In this document: positions 34,032 to 44,595 of the stretch, one piece after another
Numbering within the stretch: position 1 is the stretch's first letter
How the letters are laid out: every line of letters begins with the position of its first letter
Source of the DNA: Pochonia chlamydosporia 170
Lineage: Eukaryota > Ascomycota > Sordariomycetes > Hypocreales > Clavicipitaceae
Direction: 5' to 3'
Length of the DNA: 64,000 bases
Assembly: GCF_001653235.2 (NCBI RefSeq)
Contig: NC_035791.1
Coordinates: 4,402,001-4,466,000 of the forward strand
Made by a program: the position numbers and the translations under genes
Notes under the pieces: generated by a model
What the model was told of the DNA's origin: nothing
Databases searched by the model: none
Seen by the model: only the letters and a program-made list of their open reading frames with translations

Positions 34032-35938
34032 TCAAGCCGCCGAGTCCGGCTTTCCTGCCCCAGCCCCCGTCGTCGTACTGCTAACACTGGCCTTGCGGGA
34101 CCCGGAATCCTTTGCCGTCCCATCACCTGCGCCCTCCCGCGCGCTTCTCTCCAAGAAATTCGCCCATAGATCCGCGAGAGATTCCCTGTCTTTGGCGGAG
34201 GTAGGTTCCGAGAAGACGTCGGCGTTGAGTGAAGGTGAGCTCGGGGTTCTGTGGAATGGGGATGCGGGCAATCGCAAGCTGCCGCCTGAGCCGCCGGGAC
34301 GAGCGAGACCAGCTTGCTCGCGTTGCTCATCGGTCCAATTGAGGTAGCCGGCCATTACTTGGAGGACTTGAAAGCGTTTGGCGTCGCCACGATCGAGGGT
34401 GAGAAAGTGGAGGAGGTGGTTTGTTACCACTTGTCTAAACACGGGTTAGTGACTATGCTTGCTGTGTCCAGACATATCCATCTCTATCCAAAGGTGTGAA
34501 GACAACATACCTATCGACATTGTCCTCTGGCTTCGTCTTCTTCAGATACCGCAGCGCCTTGGTCAAGTGGTCGTTCAAAACAATCGCCTCATGTCTCAAC
34601 TTGCCAATCAGCAAATTCTTCTCCCTGACCTCCTTCTCAAACGGTGCCGTCCGCTCAAGTTCCTTGGACATTTCACTCTTGGCCTCTTCAGCTTCTGTAG
34701 CTCGCACCTCTGCCTGTTGAGCCAATTGCTTCTGCGCCTGGAGCTGCGACTCCGTCGTTTCCACCATATCTCGCAGCTCCTTCTTGCGGGCGTCTTGAAT
34801 TTCTCTCAGTGCATTCTGCAAGTTATCCACGAGCGTAGTTTGGCTGTCCCGATCCGCGGCAGCGGTCTCGTAGTTTTGCTTCAGCGTCGCAATTTGCTCC
34901 TCGAGATCACCCACTTTATCCGCCAGGTTCTCCTTGATGGAGCGTTCCTCCATGGCCAGCACCTCCCACTCGCCCATGGCATTCGCCGTCGTCTCCATCT
35001 CCTCCTTGAGGTGCTGCACCGTCCTGGTCAGCTCCTCCTTTTCCTTGTGCCAGTTGTGCGCCGACAAATTATTACGACTCCGCAGCGTTGACAGCTCCCT
35101 GTTAGCGTCCTGCAGCTCCTCCTTGAGTTTCTCGACATCCTCGCCCGAGGACTGTGCCGAGCCTTGCAGCTGCTCATTTTGTGTTTCCAGCTCTTCTATA
35201 CGCTCTCTCGCCTCGTGCAGCTCGGCCTTGTCGCGCTTTAGCCTGTCACTAAGGGACTCCTTGATCTTCTCGACTCGGCCGAGGAGTGTCTGGTATTGCT
35301 CTTCGGCGTGCTCCTTGGCCGAGTTGGTTTCGTCGAGGTCGGTTTTCAGTTGCGATACTTCTTGTTGATGCGTTTCCTGAATGCTCTCTAATTGTTTGCG
35401 AAGCTGTTCCACTTCTGCGCGCAGCGCCTCCCGCTCCTTGCCCATTGCTTCGAGTTTCGCAGTGGGATCTGAGTCCGTCGTTCCGTCGTTGGCATTGGAT
35501 GGCTCTACGGCGTGACCGTTACCGTCTCGCTCCGGCTTCTTGGAATTATCGGCAGCATCCTGAGGAGAACGGTTGTCAATTAGCAGCTGTAATCCCTCGT
35601 CCTCCCACAGGCTCTTCGTGTCTCCTTAAGTTGGGCCAGCCCATGCGCGACCTGGCATGTAATGAAATACGTACAATGTCCGACTCTTCGTCAATATCAT
35701 GATGCTCCTCGTCGTGATTCGCATCCCCGTTACTCAAAGGTGCAGGATCCTTGTTCTTATTGGCATTCTTCTTTTTTTTGTTGTTCTTCTTCTTGGACGC
35801 TGCAGACCCCAACCAAACGGAAAGTGGTTAGAACACGGTTGCCCATTAAGCGAGGAAACGCACAAGCACCGCAGCGACCCGACATTACGTACCTGAATTG
35901 ACAGCCTGGGTAGGCTCGGCCGCAGCAGTCGACGACAT
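34032..35938 (-). CDS. rud3: Golgin RUD3 (coiled coil + GRAB/GRIP-like domain), 4 exons
   Basis: Exons 35893-35938, 35675-35799, 34511-35559 and 34032-34434 join in frame to 540 aa. The N-terminus is Lys/Asn-rich (KKKNNKKKKNANKNK) and acidic. A continuous coiled coil runs from about residue 85 to 375 (heptads of Leu/Glu/Lys, e.g. KLKEELQDANRELSTLRSR). It ends in the Arf-binding GRAB region NLLIGKLRHEAIVLNDHLTK and LDRGDAKRFQVLQVMAGYLN, with WTDEQREQAGL. Rud3 (GMAP-210-like) tethers vesicles at the cis-Golgi after recruitment by Arf1. The last 90 residues are Ser/Gly/Pro-rich and disordered. The exon 3/4 junction falls inside the GRAB domain (NVDR-QVVTNHLL), which supports the splice. Confidence 0.88.
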
Positions 35939-37379
35939 TGTAGCAGCAAGGCGCGGCAGTGAAGCGGCCCGTGTGTGCGTGCTGTTGCGTTGAGCCCCGT
36001 GTGGTGGTGACGAGAGCAATGTCGAGTGTCGTCACGATTGGGATGACGAGGCGCAAGGCACCACGACGGATACCATGCAACACGTTGACATTTGGACCAG
36101 CACGACGTTGAAGAATTGACCAGACAATAGCGGGTGTGGAATGTCCGGTCTGGTAGCCTCAGCGGGTTGCGGGGCTGTCAGCCAGTTAACGTTGGGCCTT
36201 CAGTGGTTCTGTGTTTCTCTGGGCCCTCTGGAGCCACTGCCACTACTCCCTGTTCGCCAGCTCAACATCAACATTGGCCCAACTTGTCCAAACTCACTTG
36301 ACCAGCGGCATCAAATGGTAGTGTCATTGAACTTGACTGCTCCGGAAACGGACTGGAGCAATTAGCCAAAACCTCTCTCTGACATGAGAACACAACACAA
36401 TCACATCACGTTCTGCATGCCCGTAAATCAAGAACACCATAGTATTTGCAATTACAACTCAAACACTACGTGAACTGATCCCTACTCACATGTCTTCAAC
36501 TCCAGTCCCCATCTGTGGCAGAAGCTAGTTATACGAGATCCACGCCAAGCCATCAGTCTCTTTCTGCAGCAAACTGCACAACACGGGGCCTGTAGTCCGC
36601 AAACTCCGTGCCGCAGCAAAGACTACAAAGAGGCCAAGTGGCCTGAATCAACAGAATTCGCCCAATCAAACCCATTCATACATATTGTGTCACAAAGTAC
36701 TGCCAATGCGATGCTTTCACTCGATCCTGTCCATACATCCCTGCGTAGGAATTACAGTGGTGGATGTGGACCTACCGCTAGCTCCAGGCACATTACGAAT
36801 GTAAGATCAGAAGAACTGCTTAGTCAGCCTTTGCAGAGTGCCTATTTTCCAGCTCACACGAGTGGACCCTGAATACTTCTTTTTCTTCTCCATCTTACAA
36901 TCATCTTCGCATGAGATTTTCTGAAAAACGATCCTCATTCAGTGGCCATTTTTCGTACCCTTGCGCGAAGTAGATCGTCTCGCCTTTCATAATCCCATTG
37001 CTTGCTCGAATTTCCTCACGCCTTCTGGATCGGGGAAACTTTCCTTATGAGTGCCGTGGGTTCGCTTATGTGCGTACATTCAACTTGATCCAACTTTACA
37101 ATTTTGATGAAGTGGTGGTAGAGGTACTGGCTGGGATGAATAGCCTTGCCAAGTACTTGGCTCTATTACGGCGTGCAGTGTGATGTATCTCTGCCTGCAT
37201 CACAGATGCAATGGGACTGCAAGGTTACCTATTTGACTGGAGGCTGCAAAGAAACCCAATGCCACCAGATGCAGCGTGCTGTTCCATGATACTCTGTATT
37301 ACTGTCCTCGAAGGTACTACCGCAGGTTACTGACTACTGTCGTATAATGTGGGATGCTCATGCATCTTTATGATGGTAG
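35939..37379. other. Intergenic, 1.4 kb
   Basis: Promoter of RUD3 and 3' flank of the F-box gene. No gene or repeat family member was recognised. Confidence 0.5.
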
Positions 37380-39053
37380 TCAAGCATCTTCTGTCCCATT
37401 TTCTGTACCATCTCTTATCTCATCTTCAGTCTCTCCTTCAGTCGCATCCTCAATCGCATCCTCAGCCTGGTCAAGCGGATTCTTGCCATTCCCTATCCCA
37501 CAAACGTAATCTGTGCACCGTTGATATATGTCATCGATGCCATCGTATTCTGTAATTTCGTCAAACTCTAGACCCTTTAATTCAGCTAATGTGACTCGGC
37601 CATCAGTCGCAGTGGTGCCACAAGTTGACAACTTTTCACGTAAGATGTCAAAAATTTCACGCCAACCGTGGCCATCGCTATCACCATCTTCATCATACAT
37701 TAGCATAATGAAACTGAGGCAGAACTCCCTCAAGCAGCCGCCCAACTCCATACAAATGTCCCTCAAGGTGGTTCTGCAAAAGAAAAGATGTTCGAGGAAT
37801 ATGCATGTGAGTGTGGAACAGTCCCTCTTGTGCAAAGTTGAACCTATGGTATACCTATCATTCCAAGGCGGGCTCTTTTTCGGATGCATCCTGATGATGA
37901 GCTTTTGCAACCGCTTGCCAGAGATAATAGAAAGAACGTGTTCACTGATGTACGTTTCTCCATCTCTGTAAGAACTATAAGCATCCATGGGCCCCCAACA
38001 ACCTGGGCGGACGATGCAGAATTCTTCAATATACTGACAAGCGGTACGAAGGCTACGTATTCTGGCCAGCATAACGGACTCTCGAACAAAACTTTTGAAT
38101 GATTCGTGCATTTCGCAGGAAAGGAGGAAGCAGTTCAGCCATAGACGACGAAGTTTTCGGCCTGCCTGATATATGGCTATAGGCGCTTCCCACGGTATCT
38201 CTGTCGCCGGCAATTCCACGCGTAATGAGCACTGAGAGTACCACTGGTGAGCCCAGCACTGGACATCCGGCCAGGAGAGTGGCCGTTGGAAGAATCGTTT
38301 CACAGATTCAAGCATCTCTGCGTCTTCGTCAAGTCTTCGCTGATGATACTCACGCTGCATAAACTGTTGACCGAGCGATAAAGCAATGGGATAAGCCTCC
38401 TGGACAATATTTAGGGTGTCAATGTGTCGAGCCCGACGACTGATGGATTCAACTTGCGAGAGGAAATTATCCTTCACTACCGCCGCCTGCTCTTGATGAC
38501 GCTGTCGGAAAACGTCATGGCTCTGCTCTAGCACGTTCAAGAGCGTAAAATCGGCATCTCCAGCGGTTGATATAAGCCGTGAGTTCTCCGGCCTCGATTC
38601 CAGCTTCGCCATTGCAGCCTCTAAGTCTTCGGGAATGGAGGAAATATCCTGCTGCGTTCTTCCTAGCCATGTACTCACGCTGCGGAGGGAATGCATCTGG
38701 AACATGACGAAGAAGCGGAAGCTGTTTGCCAGCAACTGGGGATAATAAGACAGAGATATTCGGAGTTGATGTATACCAGATGCAATCAATTCATGCGACG
38801 AAATCTCTGTTGCATGGTTGATAGATTGAGGGTTCAGGTTGATTGTGAGGACCGGTAATAGGTATGGTGATGCTAGCTCATTGAAATACCAACATGTTAA
38901 GCGGGCGTTTCGCACAGTACTGATTCTAAGTTCTTCATCCCGATCTATTTGGGTCTCTTTCCAGCCCAAGAGAAATTCAAACACAATGCACAACAAATGT
39001 TCAGGAATATCCTGTAGAAGGGATGCGTTCTGTTGACTGCCGTCTGCTGACAT
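37380..39053 (-). CDS. F-box-like protein of unknown target, intronless
   Basis: 557 aa in one exon. The N-terminus reads LQDIPEHLLCIVFEFLLGWK followed by NARLTCWYFNELASPYLLP (about 13-68), an F-box-like helical motif that would bind Skp1 in an SCF ubiquitin ligase. No leucine-rich or WD repeat follows; the remaining 480 residues are helical and of no family I know, with several Cys/Trp pairs (WAHQWYSQC, RPGCWGPMDAYSSYRDG). The last 30 residues are an acidic degenerate repeat (AEDAIEDATEGETEDE), encoded by an imperfect tandem array. Such orphan F-box-like genes are numerous and fast-evolving in filamentous ascomycetes. It lies 0.2 kb upstream of MITE copy D, in a region of low gene density. 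Confidence 0.7.
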   Translation of the reverse strand: MSADGSQQNASLLQDIPEHLLCIVFEFLLGWKETQIDRDEELRISTVRNARLTCWYFNELASPYLLPVLTINLNPQSINHATEISSHELIASGIHQLRISLSYYPQLLANSFRFFVMFQMHSLRSVSTWLGRTQQDISSIPEDLEAAMAKLESRPENSRLISTAGDADFTLLNVLEQSHDVFRQRHQEQAAVVKDNFLSQVESISRRARHIDTLNIVQEAYPIALSLGQQFMQREYHQRRLDEDAEMLESVKRFFQRPLSWPDVQCWAHQWYSQCSLRVELPATEIPWEAPIAIYQAGRKLRRLWLNCFLLSCEMHESFKSFVRESVMLARIRSLRTACQYIEEFCIVRPGCWGPMDAYSSYRDGETYISEHVLSIISGKRLQKLIIRMHPKKSPPWNDRYTIGSTLHKRDCSTLTCIFLEHLFFCRTTLRDICMELGGCLREFCLSFIMLMYDEDGDSDGHGWREIFDILREKLSTCGTTATDGRVTLAELKGLEFDEITEYDGIDDIYQRCTDYVCGIGNGKNPLDQAEDAIEDATEGETEDEIRDGTENGTEDA

Positions 39054-39632
39054 GGTGGGTTGATCTGCGATTTAAGATGGTGGACGTTTCAACGTGCAGC
39101 TGGGAACCGGATGTTTTATTTTCAGTGTTCTCTTACCGCTTAATTCAGTCTATGTAGTTACATCGCTGCTTCCAGTTGTAGACTTGGCGTCAAGTGCTTT
39201 GCGTACCTTATCCACGGGACTCTTGATTACATTGTAGTAGTTTAAGTACAGTCAGTGGCAAAAAGTATTTGCCGATATCCAAGTATACACTAACACAGCT
39301 CAATATGCCTTGGCATCTAACGCGATATGCAATACCTGTCGCTTGTTTAAATACTCCCCAACTGTACCTGTGCCATGTACTTGTGAAATGCTCACTACCG
39401 TTCTTGCCGCTGCTGTTGTCGCTGTTGACCTGACAATGACCGCATCATAGCTCTGACCAGTATTCACATCATGGCCTAGCCTGGTCCAGTCCAGTACCTT
39501 CTCAATGAAAACAACTTCGCAGGAGGAGTCTTTCACATAAAAAACATAACAAAATCCCTGGACATTACTACCTCGTGCGCCGTTGCCCAAACGTAAAAAT
39601 TAATGCAACAAAAAGTCGTATGTACTCTTAGA
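39054..39632. other. Intergenic, 579 bp, with MITE copy D
   Basis: Promoter side of the F-box gene and 3' side of NOP15. The only structure seen is the MITE-like copy at 39247-39366. Confidence 0.6.
39247..39366 (+). mobile_element. MITE-like element, copy D (most diverged)
   Basis: TA-flanked, left end CAGTCAGTGGCAAAAAGT, right end CCCCAACTG. It retains the core AAGTATACACTAACACAGC and AACGCGATATGC but differs in both arms. The left end resembles Tc1-type termini most clearly. Confidence 0.7.
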
Positions 39633-40848
39633 TCAAGCCTTTCCCTTTCTTGCCTTGCCCTTGGCACCTTTGCCAGCCTTGGCTTTAGGTGCGGGTATCG
39701 ATTCAGCTTCAGCAGCGGGCTCCTCCGCTTTGGACTTCTTGGATGCCTTGATCTCTTCTTGAACAGGCTCCTCCTCGGGGGCAGCTTCTATGGCCTTGGG
39801 CTCTTCAGCAGCGTTTTCGGTGGCTTGTGGAGGCGGCACATCTTTCAGATCCGGGGCATCGAACTCGTATCCCATATCCTTAAACTTGGCGGCCTGTTTG
39901 GCGCGCTTGGTCTTTTCCTTGGACACCTTGGTCTTCCAGGTCGACTCGCCCTGTGGCTTCTGAAGCTTTAGACCGGCCATCTTGTTCCACGGGACCTTCT
40001 TGAATCGCCTATTGGCTCCCTTGAACAAATCATCGTGGACATTCTCCTTGGGGATAGTCTTGCACTTGAGGATGTGTCCAAAGAGCAGGTAGTTGTCCAT
40101 GGTCTTGGCAACAATCTCCGCAGTGGTTGCTTCCTGGAACTCCACAAAAGCAAAATGCTTGCTGGCACCGGTCTTCTTGTTTCTCGACAGACGAACGCGG
40201 CTAACAGGGCCAAACTGAGAGAGGTATTGTCTCATTTCGTGTTCGTAGAAACCGTGAGGGATTCTGCCAATGTACAAAACTCCTGGCTCTCCTGTGGCCT
40301 CCTTGGCAGCCTTTGCGAGCTCCTTGGACACGGAAGGGATCTTGCCAACATCCTGGCCTGGTTTGAAGGACACGGCTTTATCGACAGGTGCCTCGTCTTC
40401 AGAGTCAATCTCAGCAGCTAAATTCTTGACGTTGTCGTTATCCTCGCCGTCTGAGTCGTCGGAGTCATCCAGCTGCAGGACATCGTCCTCCTCCTCTGCC
40501 GGCTTCGCAGCCTTCGCAGCCTTCGTAGCCTTCGTTGGCTTGGACTGTTTTGGGGACTTTGCTGGCTTTTCGGTCGCGATAACCTTTTTAGAAGGCTTCT
40601 GCTTCTTCAATGACACTGGGGAGGCGTCCTCCGCAGCTGTGGACGTTAGCGAAACGATTTCAGTATTCGAACAGACTCGGTGTGCAGTACCCTTTCTCTT
40701 GCCCTTTGGCGTAGGCTTTTCCGCAGTCTTGGCGACGCCGTTGCTCTTCTGAGCTTCGGAAACCGCTACAAATGGTTAGTTAGCTGTAGGAATTACAGAG
40801 AAACATGCGTACGAGCGTACATTTTCTTTTTCGGAGTTCTGGAGCCAT
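39633..40848 (-). CDS. nop15: NOP15-like nucleolar RNA-binding protein (RRM), 3 exons
   Basis: Exons 40821-40848, 40691-40765 and 39633-40636 join to 368 aa. A basic/acidic low-complexity N-terminus includes KATKAAKAAKPA (coded by a 9-bp tandem repeat) and LDDSDDSDGEDND. The single RRM lies at about 153-232: RNP2 GVLYIGRIPHGF, RNP1 KHFAFVEF, and the family-specific extension MDNYLLFGHILKCK. A Lys-rich tail follows (PKAKAGKGAKGKARKGKA). Nop15 (NIFK in animals) binds ITS2-containing pre-rRNA and is needed for 60S assembly. The 28-nt first exon encodes MAPELRKRK. It is head-to-head with the SMN gene 619 bp away. Confidence 0.92.
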
Positions 40849-41467
40849 TGCGCTGATTTGCTCTGTGTAATTGTCGTTGGCAGTGGTCGCAGGCTGTAAT
40901 GGGCGTGGGCTAAGAAAAAAAAAATCTAGGATTCTGCCGGATATTCGAGCGGTGAGTGGCGCAACAGTATCAATTCGACTTGACTGTGCCGTGCCTGTAA
41001 GTTTGGTGGGGTCACAATTGATAGGCGCCAACAGACTGCACATGTGGTTGACGACATAATTGCAGCTACTGAAGTACTTAAGTATTGAAGCATTTGGAGT
41101 AAGTGAATAGGCGACTGAAGACTATCTCGTTGTCAACATTGAAGCTGTTGTCGCACAGGCTGCACATGCATGATTGAGTGCAAACGACTGGCCGCCAACA
41201 TTGAATTCCAACTATTGATCCATCAACGATCAACAGTCCGTCAGTCTGCCACGGCTCCTCATTGCAACAGTGTTATAGCCCGCCTTTCACCCAACATTGA
41301 ATCAGGGCATAACTTTGTTGGCCTGGCTGTGGCCATCAAACCGCGTGCATCTTCCAACATTGAAAGGCTGTTCGTATCCAAATCGAGAGCAAACGCTTCC
41401 TTGGATACGGACCCTGCTTGGAGGCGAGAAGCCGAGCACTCATCTGATCGTCCAACAGTGCTGAATC
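40849..41467. other. Divergent promoter region between NOP15 and SMN
   Basis: 619 bp. It contains four same-orientation copies of CAACATTGAA on the SMN-proximal side (listed separately). No other gene signal is seen. Confidence 0.55.
41134..41364 (+). promoter_or_regulatory. Cluster of four CAACATTGAA motifs upstream of SMN
   Basis: Exact copies at 41134-41143, 41196-41205, 41292-41301 and 41355-41364, all in the same orientation, with start-to-start spacing of 62, 96 and 63 bp. A degenerate copy (CAACAGTGCTGAA) overlaps the SMN start region at 41452. A binding-site role is inferred from the repetition and position only. Confidence 0.45.
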
Positions 41468-42219
41468 ATGGGCGGCGAACGGGTTGACCTCAGCCATGAG
41501 GAAGTATGGGATGACTCTTCACTCATAGACTCTTGGAACGAGGCTTTGGCAGAGTACAAGGTACGAGCTGTTCTCTTCACCACACATGCAAGGCGCAAAG
41601 AATCACTAGTTGACAGTCGATTTCGTCAGAAATACCACAGCATCCACGCCAAAGGCGGAAGCATCAGAGATCTAGAGTCAAAAATCGCCACGTAAGTGAC
41701 CAGAATACCACCAAATATCGTCACATCAACTGACGACACTGGCAGCCACGATAAAGAAGTTGAATCAAACAAACAAGCCAACAGTTCCGAAGCTGTCTCC
41801 GCCGGCAACGAAGATCCGGACGGCAATGTAAGTACTCTGACCCGCGGGTCTGACGGCGTCAATCATGGGCGATCCTGTCATGCATCGTTAATGGGTTCTT
41901 GTTTCATCGACCACTAGCTAACAGAAAGACAGATCTCGTCGTCGGAGCATGGCCAGCCGTTGCAGAAGGATGGAGCTGCGCCTGCTCCGGTTGCACCACC
42001 GCCGCAAGCTCTTCTTGGCTCAAGTAAGTTGGAGGCCGCCCTCGTCGTCCATCACGAACTGTGAATTATCTTGTTACGACGATGAAGGACGAAACTTTTG
42101 TTGACCTGACCCGTACAGTACGCGACGACAATCTTAAGAAACTCCTCATGTCCTGGTATTACGCCGGTTATTACACTGGGCTTTTCGAAGGACAGCAGGC
42201 GCAAAAGCCACAGTCTTGA
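41468..42219 (+). CDS. smn1: Survival motor neuron (SMN) homologue, compact, 5 exons
   Basis: Exons 41468-41560, 41630-41691, 41746-41827, 41933-42023 and 42119-42219 join in frame to only 142 aa. The N-terminus (EEVWDDSSLIDSWNEALAEY then KYHSIHAKG) matches the Gemin2-binding helix of SMN. The C-terminus (about 115-131), LKKLLMSWYYAGYYTGL, is the YG box with Gly/Tyr spacing that drives SMN oligomerisation. The middle is a Pro/Ala/Ser linker (PAPVAPPPQALLG) with no Tudor domain, as in fission yeast Smn1. SMN with Gemin2 loads Sm rings onto snRNAs. Four introns in a 429-nt coding sequence make it easy for gene finders to miss; no single frame exceeds 75 codons. The match at both ends of the protein makes the model strong. 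Confidence 0.9.
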
Positions 42220-44595
42220 TTTCGTATTGGTGGACACAGGAAGTAATTTTCTACAATAGAGCTCGACAACTACGCAAAATGGGCTGGCTGGCAAAGGGTG
42301 GTGGTTGTCGCGTGGTGGAGATGCTGCGACACCATCTGTTCCAAACCCCAGTTGCTGGAACACGGTCACCGTAACCCCTTTCGCCGTGTGCGTATCAGGA
42401 CGAGGAGACGGCGAAAATCGTGACGACAGCAGCACCCAATTGAAGGATAGCGGGTGTATTTTTTCCATCGTGGCTGTCTTGAAACTCGGGAGAAGTCGAA
42501 GAATTGGGATGAAAAATGAGCGACAAGTAGCATGGTCATGCAAGCATGGTAGGCTGGTAATGGGGCGATTTTGTTTCACGCGACCATATATGTTGGCCTT
42601 GATAAGAGCTGGGGAGCGGTGGTAATTGAAGGAATTGATAGTCGTCGGCTGCTGGCTAAAACATCGTTTGCGGTTGGATAGTTGCTGTTTGACAGAGTTG
42701 AGAATGAGTGAATGCAGGTATGATGGATTTGTTAAAACTCCATGCAGAGAGGGAATCAACAAACAAGGAGTTTGATGCGTCAGTGAAGATGACGCAATTC
42801 AATCATATTTATTCTTCAATTTAATTTACGTCAACTTGTTGCGCAATTAAGCCGGAGTTGATGGACACGGGAAGTCAATCAATATCCATCCACCATTGCA
42901 AACATTCGTTCGTCCTTTGCCAGTGCCAAGTACATTTTGTTTCGCAGCAGAAATTAATTACCCTGGTCTCAATCGGCACCAAGCTGCCCAGAACCACAGG
43001 ATACAAGTACATGCAACACCGTGGCCCAAGAATATAGCAAAACGGCCTAGTCAGGTACACATCCCTAGTGCGACAAACATGAACTGACATTTTCCAAAAT
43101 TGGCCGCTTAGCCGGTGGCCATGACCTGTGGGCGTCGATGCGCATGGACATTTTGACGTAGCCGAGAATCCGCCCAGGAGGTGAGCTTGAGTTTCATCGC
43201 CACATTGGCGGTTTGAGGCTGGAGGATAGGGCCGGGTGCAGAGTCTGCAATACCGCAGCGACTAGTTACGAGAGAAGGGAGAGAATGAAATGGCCTGCAG
43301 ACAGAATTACAGGATTAGTGGCGTTTTTTTCTTTTTGGTCTTCTTGTGAAGTTGCTGACATGGTTGATGAGAGAGAGGTGAATTGGTGGATACGGTGTAA
43401 GTCGGTGTGTAAATCCAGGCGCCTAGTAAGGCCGAAGGGGTCAGCGACCAGAGCCAAGCATTTCTGACGTATCGACCAGGAGAGCTAGTAAATAACCTTG
43501 AATGCCATATTGCGGCCCATTTTATCATTGATTACCGTTGAGACTGAGTTGACAGCAGGACCAGAGAAAGCACAATGGGTATCCGTGGGAGAGAAAGAGC
43601 CGGTATCCGAGAATCAGGGACCTGCGACCTTTTAATCAATGTATCAAATTGTTTCCAAGAGCGCACCATTGTTTTTTTTTAATTCCTTTCTTCTCTTAAA
43701 ATAATACTATTTTATCTCACTTTCCGGCTTCCGCCTGCTCATCATACAGCAACTCATCTGCGCCAGCGCAATAGTTCTGCCAGCGTTCATCGTCAACCCC
43801 AGTCAAGCCCATTACCCAAACAGGCAAGACTAGGGATCTGGTTCTTCATCCAAAACAACAGTCGAGACAAATCTGTCACACTTGACATACTAGCTAGTTA
43901 GTTTCCCCCCGGCACCACGGAAAACCAACCCCCCTCCCAAACGTGGTCGCCCAGCAAGGCTCCCAAATTCTCCACGTACTTTCTAATCGGATACACTAGA
44001 CCCCGAGATTTGGTAGCCAAGTCCAAGGCTCGGCGGGAGGAGGCGAAGCCGCCAACTTCAGTCTTGTGTGTTTTGCCGCAACCTGACCATCACCACCCTA
44101 TCCCTGCCTTACCCTGTCCTGCCGCTTCCCAATTCCCACCAGGAGGCTCTCTCCGTTTCTCCCTTCCAGTTCTATCCTTTGCCTAGCGTAGTACTGCTGG
44201 GAACCTCCGTGTTCTCCTGGTGTAAAACATGGGATGGCAGGGGTGTGAGGCGGGAGGTTTGGTTTTCCGTTACGGTAGATATAACTTGTGTCATGCCCAT
44301 GAACCAAAAGACGTTCCTGTTTCTTCTTTCCTTCTCTCCAGTTTCCGTGTTTCGCTCATTCTTTTTTCGTGCTGGTCTCCTTCCTTGGTGTTGGGTTTAA
44401 CGTCTCTCTTTTTTCCTTTCACTACTTCGCTTCCATATTACTCCTTCTACGAGCAGGTCCTCTACTTGTTTCGATTATCTGTCCTCGATTGAGTCCTTTG
44501 ATAGGATACCGAGAGCGATTACACGAAGCTTCCTATATCCAGCTTACTTTCGTCTTAACTAAAGATTCATCAACGTCGATTAGTAAACAGTCAAC
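42220..44595. other. Intergenic, 2.4 kb
   Basis: No supported gene. The last 500 bp before the cupredoxin gene is strongly C/T-rich on the + strand, the usual look of a highly expressed fungal promoter and leader. A 236-codon minus-strand frame (42052-42762) overlaps the last SMN exon antisense and has no domain. Confidence 0.5.

Noticed and set aside
42052..42762. 236-codon minus-strand frame
   Set aside because: Antisense to the last SMN exon, no domain; the SMN model explains the conserved sequence.
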